A DNA stretch of 64,000 bases from Pseudomonadota bacterium. GTDB taxonomy: Bacteria > Pseudomonadota > Gammaproteobacteria > Steroidobacterales > Steroidobacteraceae. A program made the translations under genes and the position numbers. Each line of letters starts with the position of its first letter. Position 1 is the stretch's first letter. Shown here piece after piece: positions 1 through 7,918 of the stretch. The stretch is from NCBI GenBank assembly GCA_023417315.1, contig JAEZFW010000069.1, positions 62,001 through 126,000 on the forward strand, read 5' to 3'. The notes under the pieces were generated by a model. It made no database searches. It was not told the origin of the DNA and saw only the letters and a program-made list of their open reading frames with translations.

Positions 1-336
1 GATTACATCGGATACGCCATCGACAACCAACCCGAAGTCGCGCCGTCCAAGCGAGGACTCGATCGACAGCACGATGATGACAGTGAGCGCCGTGTACTCG
101 GCGCGCTCGAGATTGAAGCGCATGCGCAAGTCCACGATCGGAACGATCGACCCACGCAGGTTGAGCACACCTAGAACGTGTGTGGGCGCTTGCGGAATGC
201 GCGTCACGGGCGACCAGCCGCGGATCTCCTGCACCCGCAGGATATCCACCCCATAAGTCTCCTCACCCAGCGTGAAAGTGAGCACCTGATTCGATCCGGC
301 CGCGGTCACATCCGGCGTAGCATTGAGCGTAGTCAT
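1..336 (-). CDS. cheW: CheW chemotaxis coupling protein (partial, runs off left edge)
   Basis: Adaptor that links chemoreceptors to CheA in the membrane-bound signalling array. The 112 residues present start MTTLNATPDVT at 336 and stay open to base 1, so the C-terminal third is outside the window. The CheW SH3-like fold is recognisable from FTLGEETYGVDILRVQEI and HVLGVLNLRGSIVPIVDLR. It lies directly downstream of the MCP gene on the same strand and is the last visible gene of the chemotaxis operon. The 84-nt gap before it carries a word array of the GTGATGAAG family. Identification is firm. Confidence 0.95.
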   Translation of the reverse strand, partial: MTTLNATPDVTAAGSNQVLTFTLGEETYGVDILRVQEIRGWSPVTRIPQAPTHVLGVLNLRGSIVPIVDLRMRFNLERAEYTALTVIIVLSIESSLGRRDFGLVVDGVSDVI

Positions 337-377
337 TCGAGAATCCTTCAGCTATTGCGCTTTTGAAGCGGCGCGGC

Positions 378-414
378 CTTCATCACCTTCGTCACTTCCA
401 TCACCTTCATCACC
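378..414. repeat. Single GTGATGRAG-word arm between MCP gene and cheW
   Basis: Four imperfect 9-nt words (minus strand GTGATGAAG, GTGATGGAA, GTGACGAAG, GTGATGAAG) just after the MCP stop codon. Only one arm is present, so no long hairpin forms here. The inner boundary reads GGCCGCGCCG rather than the usual GGCCAGA. Confidence 0.75.
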
Positions 415-420
415 GTTGGA

Positions 421-2148
421 TTAGAACTCCTGCCACACACTGTCATCTCCGCTTGCACGCGCGAGCTGCGGCGGCGCGCTCTTCGCTGCGCCCGCTGCGG
501 GGCGCTGAGGTGCGGCAGGACGCGCGGGCGTGCGCGAGGTCGGGCGTGCAGTCGCGCGTGTTTCGGGCGCGCTTGCCGCAACTTCGCGGACGATTGCGCG
601 ACCGTCGCGCGAGCGGAAGTAGCCAATCTGGCTCACGAGTGTGGCGGACTGCTGTTCCATCGCCTTGCTTGCAGCCGAAGCCTCTTCGACCAACGCCGCG
701 TTCTGTTGCGTCACGTTGTCCATCTGGCTGACGGCGTTGTTGACCTGCTCGATGCCGGCCGACTGCTCTTCGCTCGCGGCTGCAATCTCAGCCACGATGT
801 CCGTGACCTTCTTGACGCTCTCCATGATCTCCGCGAGCGTCTTGCCGGATTCATCGACGAGCTCGGAGCCGACCTTCACCTTGTCCACGGAATCGTTGAT
901 GAGATCCTTGATCTCCTTGGCGGCGCTCGCACTACGCTGTGCGAGATTGCGAACTTCGGTCGCCACCACCGCAAAGCCGCGGCCCTGCTCGCCCGCACGC
1001 GCCGCTTCGACCGCGGCATTCAGCGCGAGTAGATTCGTTTGGAACGCGATCTCGTCGATCACACTGATGATGTCTGCAATCTTGCGGCTGGATGCATTGA
1101 TCTCGCCCATCGCGCCGATCGCACGATGCACGACCGCTCCACCCTTCTCGGCCTGTTCACGGGCACCAACTGCAAGCTGATTAGCCTGCCGCGCGTTATC
1201 GGCGTTCTGCTTCACGGTTGCGGTCATCTCTTCCATGCTGGATGCGGTTTCCTCGAGCGCCGCTGCCTGTTCCTGCGTGCGCTGGGAGAGATCGTCGTTG
1301 CCGTGCGAAAGCTGGCGAGCCGCCGCGCCGACGGCATCCGCGCTGCCGCGCACTCCGCCGACGATTTCGACGAGCTTCGCGTCCATGCGCTTGAGCGACG
1401 TCAACAAACGCCCGAGCTCATCGTTCGAATCGACGCGGACCTCGTTACCGAGCTCCCCCCCTGCGATTCGATCCGCAATGCTCACCGCGGCATTGAGCGC
1501 GCTCACGATCGACTGAATCAAGAGAAAGAGCATCACGGTCGCCGCACCGATGCCGATGACGATCGCTGCAATGATGAGGGTGCGGTTGCGCTTGTACGCG
1601 CTCTCGGCATCCGCACGCATCTCCTGAGCCACCTCGATCTGCATCGTGAGCAGCGCATCGCCGCTGCCAGTGAGCTTCTCGTAAGCCGGGCGTGCTCGAT
1701 CGAGCAGGGCGGATTCGGCCTTGTCGAATGTGCCGGCCTGAGCGGCGAGCAGCGCATCGTTCACCGCACTCAACACTGCGTCTTCGTGGCGCCCGAATTC
1801 TTCGACGATCACACGCTCCTTGTCCGTCAGCTCGGTTGCCTGCAGCTTGGCCGTCAGCTCTTTGACTTCCGCCGTTCGCTGATTCAACAAGTCGAGGCCT
1901 GCTTTCGCGCTGTTCGAGTCCTGGCGAATGACGATCTCCTCCGCGCGCTCCAGCACCTCGCGAGAATGCGACTCGATAGTCCCCACCCAGCCCGTGGGCA
2001 TGAAGCGATTCGAGAAGATCCCGTCGAGGTCCGCATTGCTCGATCGTGCGCCGGAGAGCCCGAGCGCTCCGACGATGACCATGACGATGCTGCTCACGGC
2101 AAGAGTCGTGAACAGCTTCGCCTTGACACTGACGTTGAGAGTTTTCAT
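421..2148 (-). CDS. Methyl-accepting chemotaxis protein with CheR/CheB tether
   Basis: Transmembrane chemoreceptor of 575 residues. TM1 is about residues 13-33, a four-helix-bundle type periplasmic domain about 35-188, TM2 about 190-214 and HAMP about 212-265. The cytoplasmic coiled-coil carries the signalling tip EIAFQTNLLALNAAVEAA near residues 366-383. The protein ends in SVWQEF, a fit to the x-W-x-x-F pentapeptide that tethers CheR/CheB methylation enzymes in some receptors, after a flexible Pro/Ala-rich linker of about 50 residues. The start has an AAGGAAGG ribosome site. The ligand cannot be told. It sits between cheA and cheW, so it is likely a core receptor of this flagellar array. 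Confidence 0.95.
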   Translation of the reverse strand: MKTLNVSVKAKLFTTLAVSSIVMVIVGALGLSGARSSNADLDGIFSNRFMPTGWVGTIESHSREVLERAEEIVIRQDSNSAKAGLDLLNQRTAEVKELTAKLQATELTDKERVIVEEFGRHEDAVLSAVNDALLAAQAGTFDKAESALLDRARPAYEKLTGSGDALLTMQIEVAQEMRADAESAYKRNRTLIIAAIVIGIGAATVMLFLLIQSIVSALNAAVSIADRIAGGELGNEVRVDSNDELGRLLTSLKRMDAKLVEIVGGVRGSADAVGAAARQLSHGNDDLSQRTQEQAAALEETASSMEEMTATVKQNADNARQANQLAVGAREQAEKGGAVVHRAIGAMGEINASSRKIADIISVIDEIAFQTNLLALNAAVEAARAGEQGRGFAVVATEVRNLAQRSASAAKEIKDLINDSVDKVKVGSELVDESGKTLAEIMESVKKVTDIVAEIAAASEEQSAGIEQVNNAVSQMDNVTQQNAALVEEASAASKAMEQQSATLVSQIGYFRSRDGRAIVREVAASAPETRATARPTSRTPARPAAPQRPAAGAAKSAPPQLARASGDDSVWQEF

Positions 2149-2191
2149 TAGCCTTCCTTATCCGGCTCTTTCGAATACCAAAAAGTACTTG

Positions 2192-4288
2192 TCACGCGGC
2201 GGCGCGCTGCGAGGCAACGCGGATCACGCCAGGCACATCGAGGATCAACGCGACCGCACCGTCACCGAGGATCGTCGCGCCGGACACCCCATCGACCCGA
2301 CGGAAGTTCGTCTCGAGCGATTTGATGACGACTTGTTGCTGGCCGAGCAGATCGTCGACGAACAGGCCGACTCTTTTGCCTTCGCCTTCGACGACCATGA
2401 TCAAGCCCTCGTGCAACTGAGTCGCACGAGGCTTGAGGCCGAAGATCTCGTGTAACCGTACGACCGGGACGTACTGCTCGCGGAACCAGAACACTTCGCC
2501 TTGGCCCGCCACTCGATTCACCATGCCCGGCTTGAGTTGCAGAGACTCGATGATCGTGATGAGCGGGACGATGTAGGTTTCCGTGCCGACGGCAACGGAT
2601 TGGCCATCGACGATCGCGAGCGTGAGCGGCAGCGTAATGATGAAGCGCGAGCCTTTGCCGAGCTGCGAGCGCACTTCGATCGTGCCGCCAAGCTCCTTGA
2701 TGTTGCGGCGGACGACGTCCATGCCGACACCGCGCCCGGAGATATCCGTCGTCTGTTCCGCCGTCGAGAATCCAGCCAGGAAGATGAGCTCGTGCACTTG
2801 ATCGTCGGTGAGCACCTCGTTGGCACCGATCAATCCGCGCGCGCGCGCTTTCGCGAGGATGCGGTCTTTGTCGAGGCCACCGCCGTCATCGCCTACTTCA
2901 ATCGTGATATTGCCGCCCTTGTGATACGCCTCGAGAATGACGGTACCGGTTGCGGACTTGCCTGCGGCCACGCGCTGCTCCGGCATCTCAATGCCGTGAT
3001 CGACGCTGTTGCGGACGAGATGGACCAGCGGATCGCCGATCTTCTCCAGCACGGTCTTGTCGAGCTCGGTCTGCTCGCCGGTCACTTTCAGTTCGACCTG
3101 CTTCGACAAACGCGCGCTCAAATCTCGAACCATGCGCGGGAAGCGGCTGAAGACGAAGCTGATCGGCAACATGCGCACGCGCATGACGCTCTCTTGCAGC
3201 TCGCGCATGTTGCGCTCGAGCTGAGCGAGCCCCGAGCGCAGCTGCTCGGCAACGGGCCCCGATACTCTCGTGCCGAGCTGACTGAGCATCGACTGCGTGA
3301 TGACGAGCTCGCCGACGGTGTTCATGAGCTCGTCGATCTTTTCGGTGCTGACGCGAATGGAGCTGCCATCGCCCAAGCCGTGCTTCGGTGCCTCGCCATG
3401 CTCGGGCGTGGCAGCAGGTTTAGTAGTCTCCGCGGGTTTCGGTGCGCTCGTCGCGATGCTTACGACGTTGGCTCCCGACCCGCCGGCTGGCTGCGCTTGA
3501 GCCTGAGGCGGCGTCTGGGTTGATTGGGCTCGCGCCGGTGCGGTGGCGAACTCATCGCTGATCTTGAGATCGCAATCGCCTTCGGCCCAATCGAATACTT
3601 GATCGATCACATCGCGAGTCGCATCCGTCTCGACTGTGATGTCCCAGCTGAAGTAGCACGACTCCGGGTCGAGCATCCCGAGCTGGGGAAGATTCGATGC
3701 GTCGAGCTCGAGGTCCATCTCACCGAGCTCTGCCAACTCGCGCAGCATGCGCAATGGATCGTTGCCGTGCACGAACAACTGCGGATGAGGATTGAAACGA
3801 ATGCGCCAGCGGTGGGCAGCTCTGGCAGCTGCCGGCTTACCAGCAAGCGCCGGCGCGGCTACGACTGGCGAAGGTTCCGCCGCTGCCGGAGCTGCATTCT
3901 TCTGTGCAATGGCGAGCTCGAGATCGAACTGAAGATCCGCGACGCGTTGAGCATCGAGAGGTTCTTTGTTCTGCACACCCCGCAGCATGTCGCGGATCAC
4001 ATCCACGGACTTGAGCAGCAAGTCCGAGATATGACGCGTCACCTGCATCCGATTTCCACGCAGCTCATCGAGCAGCGTCTCGCAGGTGTGCGTGAACGAT
4101 GCGACCTCGGAGAAGCCGAATGTGGCGCTACCGCCCTTGATCGAATGCGCGACGCGGAAGATCGTATTGATCAACTCGGGCTCTGGCGCACCGGTGTTCA
4201 ACTTGAGCAGTGCAGCCTCCATCGTATCGAGCGCTTCATAGCTCTCGTCGAAGAAGGCGTCATGAAATTGAGCGAGATCGAGCGCCAT
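2192..4288 (-). CDS. cheA: Chemotaxis histidine kinase CheA
   Basis: Autophosphorylating kinase that passes phosphate to CheY. Its 698 residues show the full domain order: an HPt domain at the N-terminus with the phospho-accepting His48 in FRVAHSIKGGS, an internal domain around residues 160-250 that resembles a response-regulator docking module, the P3 dimerisation helices (IRVSTEKIDELMNTVGELV), the P4 ATPase with N box LVHLVRNSVDHGIE and G boxes DDGGGLD and GRGVGMDVV, and a C-terminal CheW-like P5 domain. Three bases separate it from the CheY-like gene upstream. Nothing looks degraded. Confidence 0.97.
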   Translation of the reverse strand: MALDLAQFHDAFFDESYEALDTMEAALLKLNTGAPEPELINTIFRVAHSIKGGSATFGFSEVASFTHTCETLLDELRGNRMQVTRHISDLLLKSVDVIRDMLRGVQNKEPLDAQRVADLQFDLELAIAQKNAAPAAAEPSPVVAAPALAGKPAAARAAHRWRIRFNPHPQLFVHGNDPLRMLRELAELGEMDLELDASNLPQLGMLDPESCYFSWDITVETDATRDVIDQVFDWAEGDCDLKISDEFATAPARAQSTQTPPQAQAQPAGGSGANVVSIATSAPKPAETTKPAATPEHGEAPKHGLGDGSSIRVSTEKIDELMNTVGELVITQSMLSQLGTRVSGPVAEQLRSGLAQLERNMRELQESVMRVRMLPISFVFSRFPRMVRDLSARLSKQVELKVTGEQTELDKTVLEKIGDPLVHLVRNSVDHGIEMPEQRVAAGKSATGTVILEAYHKGGNITIEVGDDGGGLDKDRILAKARARGLIGANEVLTDDQVHELIFLAGFSTAEQTTDISGRGVGMDVVRRNIKELGGTIEVRSQLGKGSRFIITLPLTLAIVDGQSVAVGTETYIVPLITIIESLQLKPGMVNRVAGQGEVFWFREQYVPVVRLHEIFGLKPRATQLHEGLIMVVEGEGKRVGLFVDDLLGQQQVVIKSLETNFRRVDGVSGATILGDGAVALILDVPGVIRVASQRAAA

Positions 4289-4291
4289 GAC

Positions 4292-4654
4292 TTACCCCAG
4301 CACTCGCAGCATCGTGGCAATCAGTTGTGCCGGATCGAAGGGCTTCACGATCCAACCCGTGGCGCCCGCTTCCTTGCCCTCGCGTTTGCGATCGACCGAG
4401 CCATCGGTCGTGAGCATCAGGATTGGCGTATGCCGATACGGCGCCTCGGCGCGCAGTGCGCGAATGAGCGCGATGCCATCCATCTTCGGCATGTTGACGT
4501 CGGAGAGAATGAGGTCGAACGAGTGTTGACGTGCCAGCGCGAGCGCCTCCTCGCCGTCCATCGCCTGCGTGACCTCGAAGCCCGCACTCGTCAGCGCGAT
4601 GCGGACCATGTCGCGCATCGACGGAGAGTCGTCGACTGCCAGAATTCGCACCAT
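4292..4654 (-). CDS. CheY-like single-domain response regulator
   Basis: Stand-alone receiver domain of about 120 residues. The acidic pocket is LAVDDSPSMRD, the phospho-acceptor Asp is in LILSDVNMPKMDG, then a Thr in MLTTDG and the Lys in IVKPFD. I take the ATG at 4654 (MVRILAVDD) because GAGGGG lies at a suitable distance; ATG at 4660 and 4678 are in frame. It is wedged between a STAS protein and CheA, so CheA is its likely phosphodonor. It differs from the CheY at 10790, which is closer to the motor-binding CheY of pseudomonads; this one may act on the array or as a phosphate sink. Confidence 0.9.
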   Translation of the reverse strand: MVRILAVDDSPSMRDMVRIALTSAGFEVTQAMDGEEALALARQHSFDLILSDVNMPKMDGIALIRALRAEAPYRHTPILMLTTDGSVDRKREGKEAGATGWIVKPFDPAQLIATMLRVLG

Positions 4655-4665
4655 TCCCATCCCCT

Positions 4666-5025
4666 CTAACCCCCGCATCCGAGCAGTTCGCCTGCTCCGA
4701 GCAGGCGCACAGCCTCACGCCAGCTTTGCGAATTGCCCTTCCAGATCACTTTCTGATTCCGCTGCGCGCGATCGCGCGCGAACGCGCACAGCAACTGCAT
4801 GGTGGCCGTGTCGATGCGCTCGACTGCGCTCACGTCGAGCTCCACATCTGTAGCCTCATTCGCAAGCGCACATAGATCGACCTTCAGCTTGGCTGCATCC
4901 TTGATCGTGCAGTGGCTGGACAGATTGATGACGGACACCGTAGGCCGCGATATCTCCGGCGCTCGTTCAGCGACCGGCTCCGCGACCTTCTCCACCGTCT
5001 TCGATTTGCGCTTCGTCGTTTTCAT
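4666..5025 (-). CDS. STAS-domain protein (anti-anti-sigma-like)
   Basis: Small cytoplasmic protein of 119 residues with a charged N-terminal tail (about 30 residues) and one STAS domain: VSVINLSSHCTIKDAAKLK, then VELDVSAVERIDTATMQLL. The usual phosphorylatable Ser after Asp in the DSS-type loop is Thr here (DTAT). It is the first gene of the chemotaxis operon, behind the sigma-28 promoter, and ends 11 nt before the chosen start of the CheY-like gene. STAS proteins occur at this place in several chemotaxis clusters, but the partner is unknown to me. Confidence 0.85.
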   Translation of the reverse strand: MKTTKRKSKTVEKVAEPVAERAPEISRPTVSVINLSSHCTIKDAAKLKVDLCALANEATDVELDVSAVERIDTATMQLLCAFARDRAQRNQKVIWKGNSQSWREAVRLLGAGELLGCGG

Positions 5026-5086
5026 GCAAGCGATACGTCACCGGCGCCGAGCGCGAGCTCGACGCGATTTCACAGATTCAGGATCC

Positions 5087-5113
5087 ATATCGGCATTTCG
5101 ATGAACGCCTTTA
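5087..5113 (-). promoter_or_regulatory. Sigma-28 (FliA) promoter of the chemotaxis operon
   Basis: Read on the minus strand: TAAAGGCG, 11 nt, GCCGATAT. The consensus is TAAAGTTT-N11-GCCGATAA, so the -10 box matches 7 of 8 and the spacer is exact. Transcription would start near 5080, about 55 nt before the STAS gene at 5025. Confidence 0.85.
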
Positions 5114-5171
5114 GGAGAGCTAGGTCGCGTTCTGGGGGAGTGACGCTACGGGAAAGCCGTAGCGCGCCACA

Positions 5172-5287
5172 GTGATGAAGGTGATGGAGGTGATGGAGGT
5201 GATGGAGGTGATGCAGGTCAGCAGCGCTGCAAGAAGGCAGGGCCCTCTTGCCTCCATCACTTACGTCACCTTCATCACTTCCATCAC
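5172..5287. repeat. Word hairpin, GTGATGGAG family (divergent intergenic region)
   Basis: Left arm 5172-5217 has five 9-nt words (GTGATGAAG, then GTGATGGAG three times, GTGATGCAG). The inverted right arm is 5251-5287. The loop holds GCAGCGCTGC and the right inner boundary reads GGCAAGAGG on the minus strand. This is one of the cleanest elements. The 301-nt gap 5026-5326 also holds the sigma-28 promoter and a separate 12-bp hairpin, and nothing else that I can see. Confidence 0.85.
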
Positions 5288-5315
5288 GGCAGCTCAAGCG
5301 CGGGCTTGAGCTGCC
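5288..5315. other. Perfect 12-bp hairpin abutting the FliK-like gene
   Basis: GGCAGCTCAAGC, loop GCGG, GCTTGAGCTGCC: a perfect stem ending 11 nt before the GTG at 5327. There is no T-tract on either side, so it is not a classic intrinsic terminator. It directly continues the word hairpin 5172-5287. Confidence 0.8.
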
Positions 5316-5326
5316 GCTAATGTCAA

Positions 5327-6550
5327 GTGAAGTCCTTCACAAAGGAGCCGCGACGGCTCGACGTCATGCGTTTGGATCTCGTGAGCTTTCGCGGAACCGC
5401 GCCAGCGGCAGCGGGAACGAGCCTGTTGGCGGAATGGCGCGTGGGCACCATTCTCCAGGCCGTAGCCGTGCGCGACGCCAAGACGGGTCAGCTCTGGCTC
5501 GAGCTCGGCGGTCAACGTCATCCTGCGCGTGTGGCCTCGGGCGATCAGCATGGACCTGCTGATGGCGAGCGGCTCCAGGTGCGCGTGTTGCGCACCCATC
5601 CCGTGCTCGCGCTCGAAACGCTGGCAGCGCGATCCGCAAGTGTGGATGCGCTTGCGACGGCAGATGCGCTGCGTCGCTTCATGCCCAAGCAGGAAAGTCC
5701 CTCGATGATGCTTGCGAACCTCGCCTGGCTCGCGCAAGGCAAAGCCGGGAGCGAAGCATTGCCCCGTAATGTGCTCGAAGCGGCAGCGCGCCTGTGGCAG
5801 TCGATCCCGAATGCGCACTCGTTGACCAATCCGAAGTCGCTCGAAGCGGCACTCCAGCGCTCGGGCGCATTCCTCGAGGCGCGGCTCGCATCCGCTCAGC
5901 ACAATGGCTCGCTCGCAAGCGACCTGAAGGCATTGATGTTGACGCTCAGCCGCGCACTACAGGAAAGCGGTGCGCGCGCTGCGGCCGCGCGCTCGGACAT
6001 CGCGGGACATGCGCCCGTACCCACGCAGCAAGGCCCCTTGACCCCGCTCGGCTCGGCGCCTGCTACATTGTCGCTGCTCGATACGCCTGCACAGCAGATG
6101 AACGAGCTCTCGAGACAGACAGAAGGAGCGATCGCGCGGCTTACGACCGTGCAGATCGCGAACAACGCCTCGGAGCAAGCGCCCTCGCTGCTCATCGAAC
6201 TTCCCATCAAGCATGACGATCGCGCGAGCATGCTGAGGCTGCGCATCGAGCAAGACGAGCGCAATCGAAGGGGTGCCGAATCAGATGAAGCATGGACGAT
6301 CGAAGCGGCTCTCGATCTAGGAGCAATCGGCGGCTTGCACGCGCGCGTCACGTTGCGCGGTCAGCGCATCGGCGTGCAATTACGCGCGGAATCAGCAGGT
6401 GTCGTCGACGCACTTGCTGCTCGATCCGACGAGCTCGAAGCGATGCTGCGCGATGCTGGACTCGAAGTCGACCGAGTCGTGTGCCTGCACGGAATGCCTG
6501 CAGGGGATACGGGTCCACGACCGGTACGTTTGCTGGACGTACGCGCATGA
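5327..6550 (+). CDS. FliK-like hook-length-control family protein (second copy)
   Basis: A 407-residue protein with no membrane segment. The N-terminal half is Ala/Leu-rich; the C-terminal ~120 residues (ASMLRLRIEQ to GLEVDRVVCLHG) resemble the Flg_hook domain of FliK, with IGVQLRAESAGVVDALAAR in the expected place. The FlhB C-domain gene follows with an ATGA overlap, which fits, since FliK acts on the FlhB C-domain to switch export substrate. A second FliK lies at 23655. The start is uncertain: GTG 5327 has no good ribosome site, and ATG 5366 lies 18 nt after AAAGGAG. Confidence 0.75.
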   Translation: MKSFTKEPRRLDVMRLDLVSFRGTAPAAAGTSLLAEWRVGTILQAVAVRDAKTGQLWLELGGQRHPARVASGDQHGPADGERLQVRVLRTHPVLALETLAARSASVDALATADALRRFMPKQESPSMMLANLAWLAQGKAGSEALPRNVLEAAARLWQSIPNAHSLTNPKSLEAALQRSGAFLEARLASAQHNGSLASDLKALMLTLSRALQESGARAAAARSDIAGHAPVPTQQGPLTPLGSAPATLSLLDTPAQQMNELSRQTEGAIARLTTVQIANNASEQAPSLLIELPIKHDDRASMLRLRIEQDERNRRGAESDEAWTIEAALDLGAIGGLHARVTLRGQRIGVQLRAESAGVVDALAARSDELEAMLRDAGLEVDRVVCLHGMPAGDTGPRPVRLLDVRA

Positions 6551-6810
6551 CCGAGAAACGTCCTCCCGTCGCGGTCGCTCTGCACTACAGCGGACGCGGT
6601 GCGCCTCGCGTCGTCGCCAAAGGCGGCGGCGACGTCGCCGAGCGCATCGTTGAAACTGCCCGCGAGCACAATGTTCCCCTCCAAGAAGACGCTGCACTCG
6701 CCTCCGCCCTCTCCCGCCTCGATCTCGGCCGCGAAATTCCGCGCGAGCTCTACGTGGCGGTGGCGCATGTGCTGGCGTTTGCGTGGATGGTGACGGGCAA
6801 GCGCCCCTAG
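6547..6810 (+). CDS. Stand-alone FlhB C-terminal domain protein (FlhX type)
   Basis: 87 residues: VAVALHYSGRGAPRVVAKG, then AREHNVPLQED and IPRELYVAVAHVLAFAWMV. This aligns with the part of FlhB after the NPTH autocleavage site (compare FAVALRYDEKRMRAPIVVAKG in the full FlhB here). It has no transmembrane region and no NPTH motif. Homologues can substitute for the cleaved FlhB C-domain in other bacteria. The ATG at 6547 overlaps the stop of the FliK-like gene by 4 nt, so the two are translationally coupled. The frame is open further upstream, but that part is only the shadow of the FliK-like gene. Confidence 0.85.
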   Translation: MTEKRPPVAVALHYSGRGAPRVVAKGGGDVAERIVETAREHNVPLQEDAALASALSRLDLGREIPRELYVAVAHVLAFAWMVTGKRP

Positions 6811-7014
6811 GCGGATAGCCTATCGGCAAGAGAGCCTAACGGCAGGAAAGCCGAGCTGCGTCGGCACGTAGGCCTGTCGGCAAGTCAGAAGCGTTCGGTT
6901 GACGCTCTTCGCTCGGACTCTTACCTGCCGACAGGCTTTCTTGCCGTAGCGTGTTCGCAGAGGCTTTCTTGCCGATAGGCTTTCTCGCCGAAGCACGTCG
7001 CGGAGGCTTTCCTG
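6811..7014. repeat. Word hairpin, AAGCCTATCGGCAAG family, between convergent genes
   Basis: Left arm about 6811-6895 and right arm about 6918-7014, built of 14-15-nt words such as AGCCTATCGGCAAG, meeting at GGCAAGTCAGAAGCG on the left side. It fills the whole gap between the flhX-like stop and the DUF2802 stop, so it could end transcription from both sides. Confidence 0.8.
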
Positions 7015-7016
7015 GA

Positions 7017-7580
7017 TTAGCCCACGACACTCACCAACGACCCCCTCTTCCTCCCCGTCGGTGCGGGTGTCGGCGGAGTGGGTGGCTGCGGTGCGTTCTG
7101 CATGGGCCATGTCGGTGTTTGATTCGTTGCGGCCGCGGTGCGCTTGTTCCAGTTGATCTGCGCGCTCGTCTCCTTGTTCTTACTTCCGTGCAAGCGTGTG
7201 AGCAGCTCTGCTTCGTGGCGTGTGAGACCGCAGCTTTCGATCAACTCCTCGATGTTGGATCCATTCTTCGCGAGCCGTTGTGCAAGGTCGTAACCGCGCT
7301 GCGCGCTGATCGGACCGGCGGGTGCGAGCCGAGCTCCAACGTCGGCCCGCTCGCTCATGGCTTCCAAACGTGCGCTCATCACAGCGACGGTTTCGTGCAA
7401 GCTGCGCACTTCCGCGAACGCGCGGTCGAGCTGCGCATGCAGGCGCTCCGTGCTGCGCTCATCGGCTCGCCGCCAGCGAATGAACGCGAGCGCAAACACC
7501 CAAAATGCGCCGATCAACAAGAGCGCCCGAATAGCGATCAACACCATCTCGAGCGAAGGATTCGGCAAGATCTCGAACAT
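7017..7580 (-). CDS. DUF2802 membrane-anchored coiled-coil protein
   Basis: 187 residues: one N-terminal membrane helix (about 13-33, IAIRALLLIGAFWVFALAF), a charged coiled-coil (about 40-80), then the DUF2802 domain (GYDLAQRLAKNGSNIEELI, then SCGLTRHEAELLTRLHG) and a Pro-rich tail. DUF2802 genes lie beside motD and cheW in pseudomonad motility clusters, and here it follows motD on the same strand. The function is not established; a role at the flagellated pole is a guess from the neighbourhood. Confidence 0.85.
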   Translation of the reverse strand: MFEILPNPSLEMVLIAIRALLLIGAFWVFALAFIRWRRADERSTERLHAQLDRAFAEVRSLHETVAVMSARLEAMSERADVGARLAPAGPISAQRGYDLAQRLAKNGSNIEELIESCGLTRHEAELLTRLHGSKNKETSAQINWNKRTAAATNQTPTWPMQNAPQPPTPPTPAPTGRKRGSLVSVVG

Positions 7581-7710
7581 ACGAAAACTCCTGTGACTCT
7601 CGTCACACTCGCGCCGTCAAATGTCTGGCGCAGCGATGAGGACTCTAGGAGGGATGAAGCATGAGGCGTGCCAACGCGGAAGCGTCGTTTGCGACGGGAG
7701 GAAGCCGCAC

Positions 7711-7907
7711 TATCGACGGCAAGGGAGCCTTCGACTCGCACATCGAGTCTACGGCAAGGGAGCCTATCGGCAGGGTCAGAGGCGCTTCAACGATCAGAAA
7801 TGCTTGTAAGCTCAGATAAGCATCCGAGGTGAATCGAAGAAGAGTTCGCAAGATTGTGCGACGATCCCCTCTGACCCTGCCGACGGGCTTCCTTGCCGTC
7901 GATAGCA
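7711..7907. repeat. Word hairpin, GGCAAGGGAGCC family, between motD and DUF2802 gene
   Basis: The left arm 7711-7794 and right arm 7862-7907 pair through CTATCGACGGCAAGG and end at GGGTCAGAGG on both sides. The outer ends match almost perfectly (GCACTATCGACGG against GTGCTATCGACGG). The 338-nt gap 7581-7918 holds this element and no gene. The stop codon of motD is 11 nt away. Confidence 0.8.
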
Positions 7908-7918
7908 CGGCTTTGTTC

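Noticed and set aside
2149..2191. Possible sigma-28 site (GAGCCGGATAAGG) before the MCP gene
   Set aside because: The -10 box has an extra base and no -35 box at 11 nt; the gene is within the operon.
1039..4669. Long plus-strand open frames opposite mcp and cheA (1039-2151, 2501-3523, 3524-4669)
   Set aside because: They are antisense shadows of high-GC genes with certain identity; their translations are Arg/His-rich with no family likeness.
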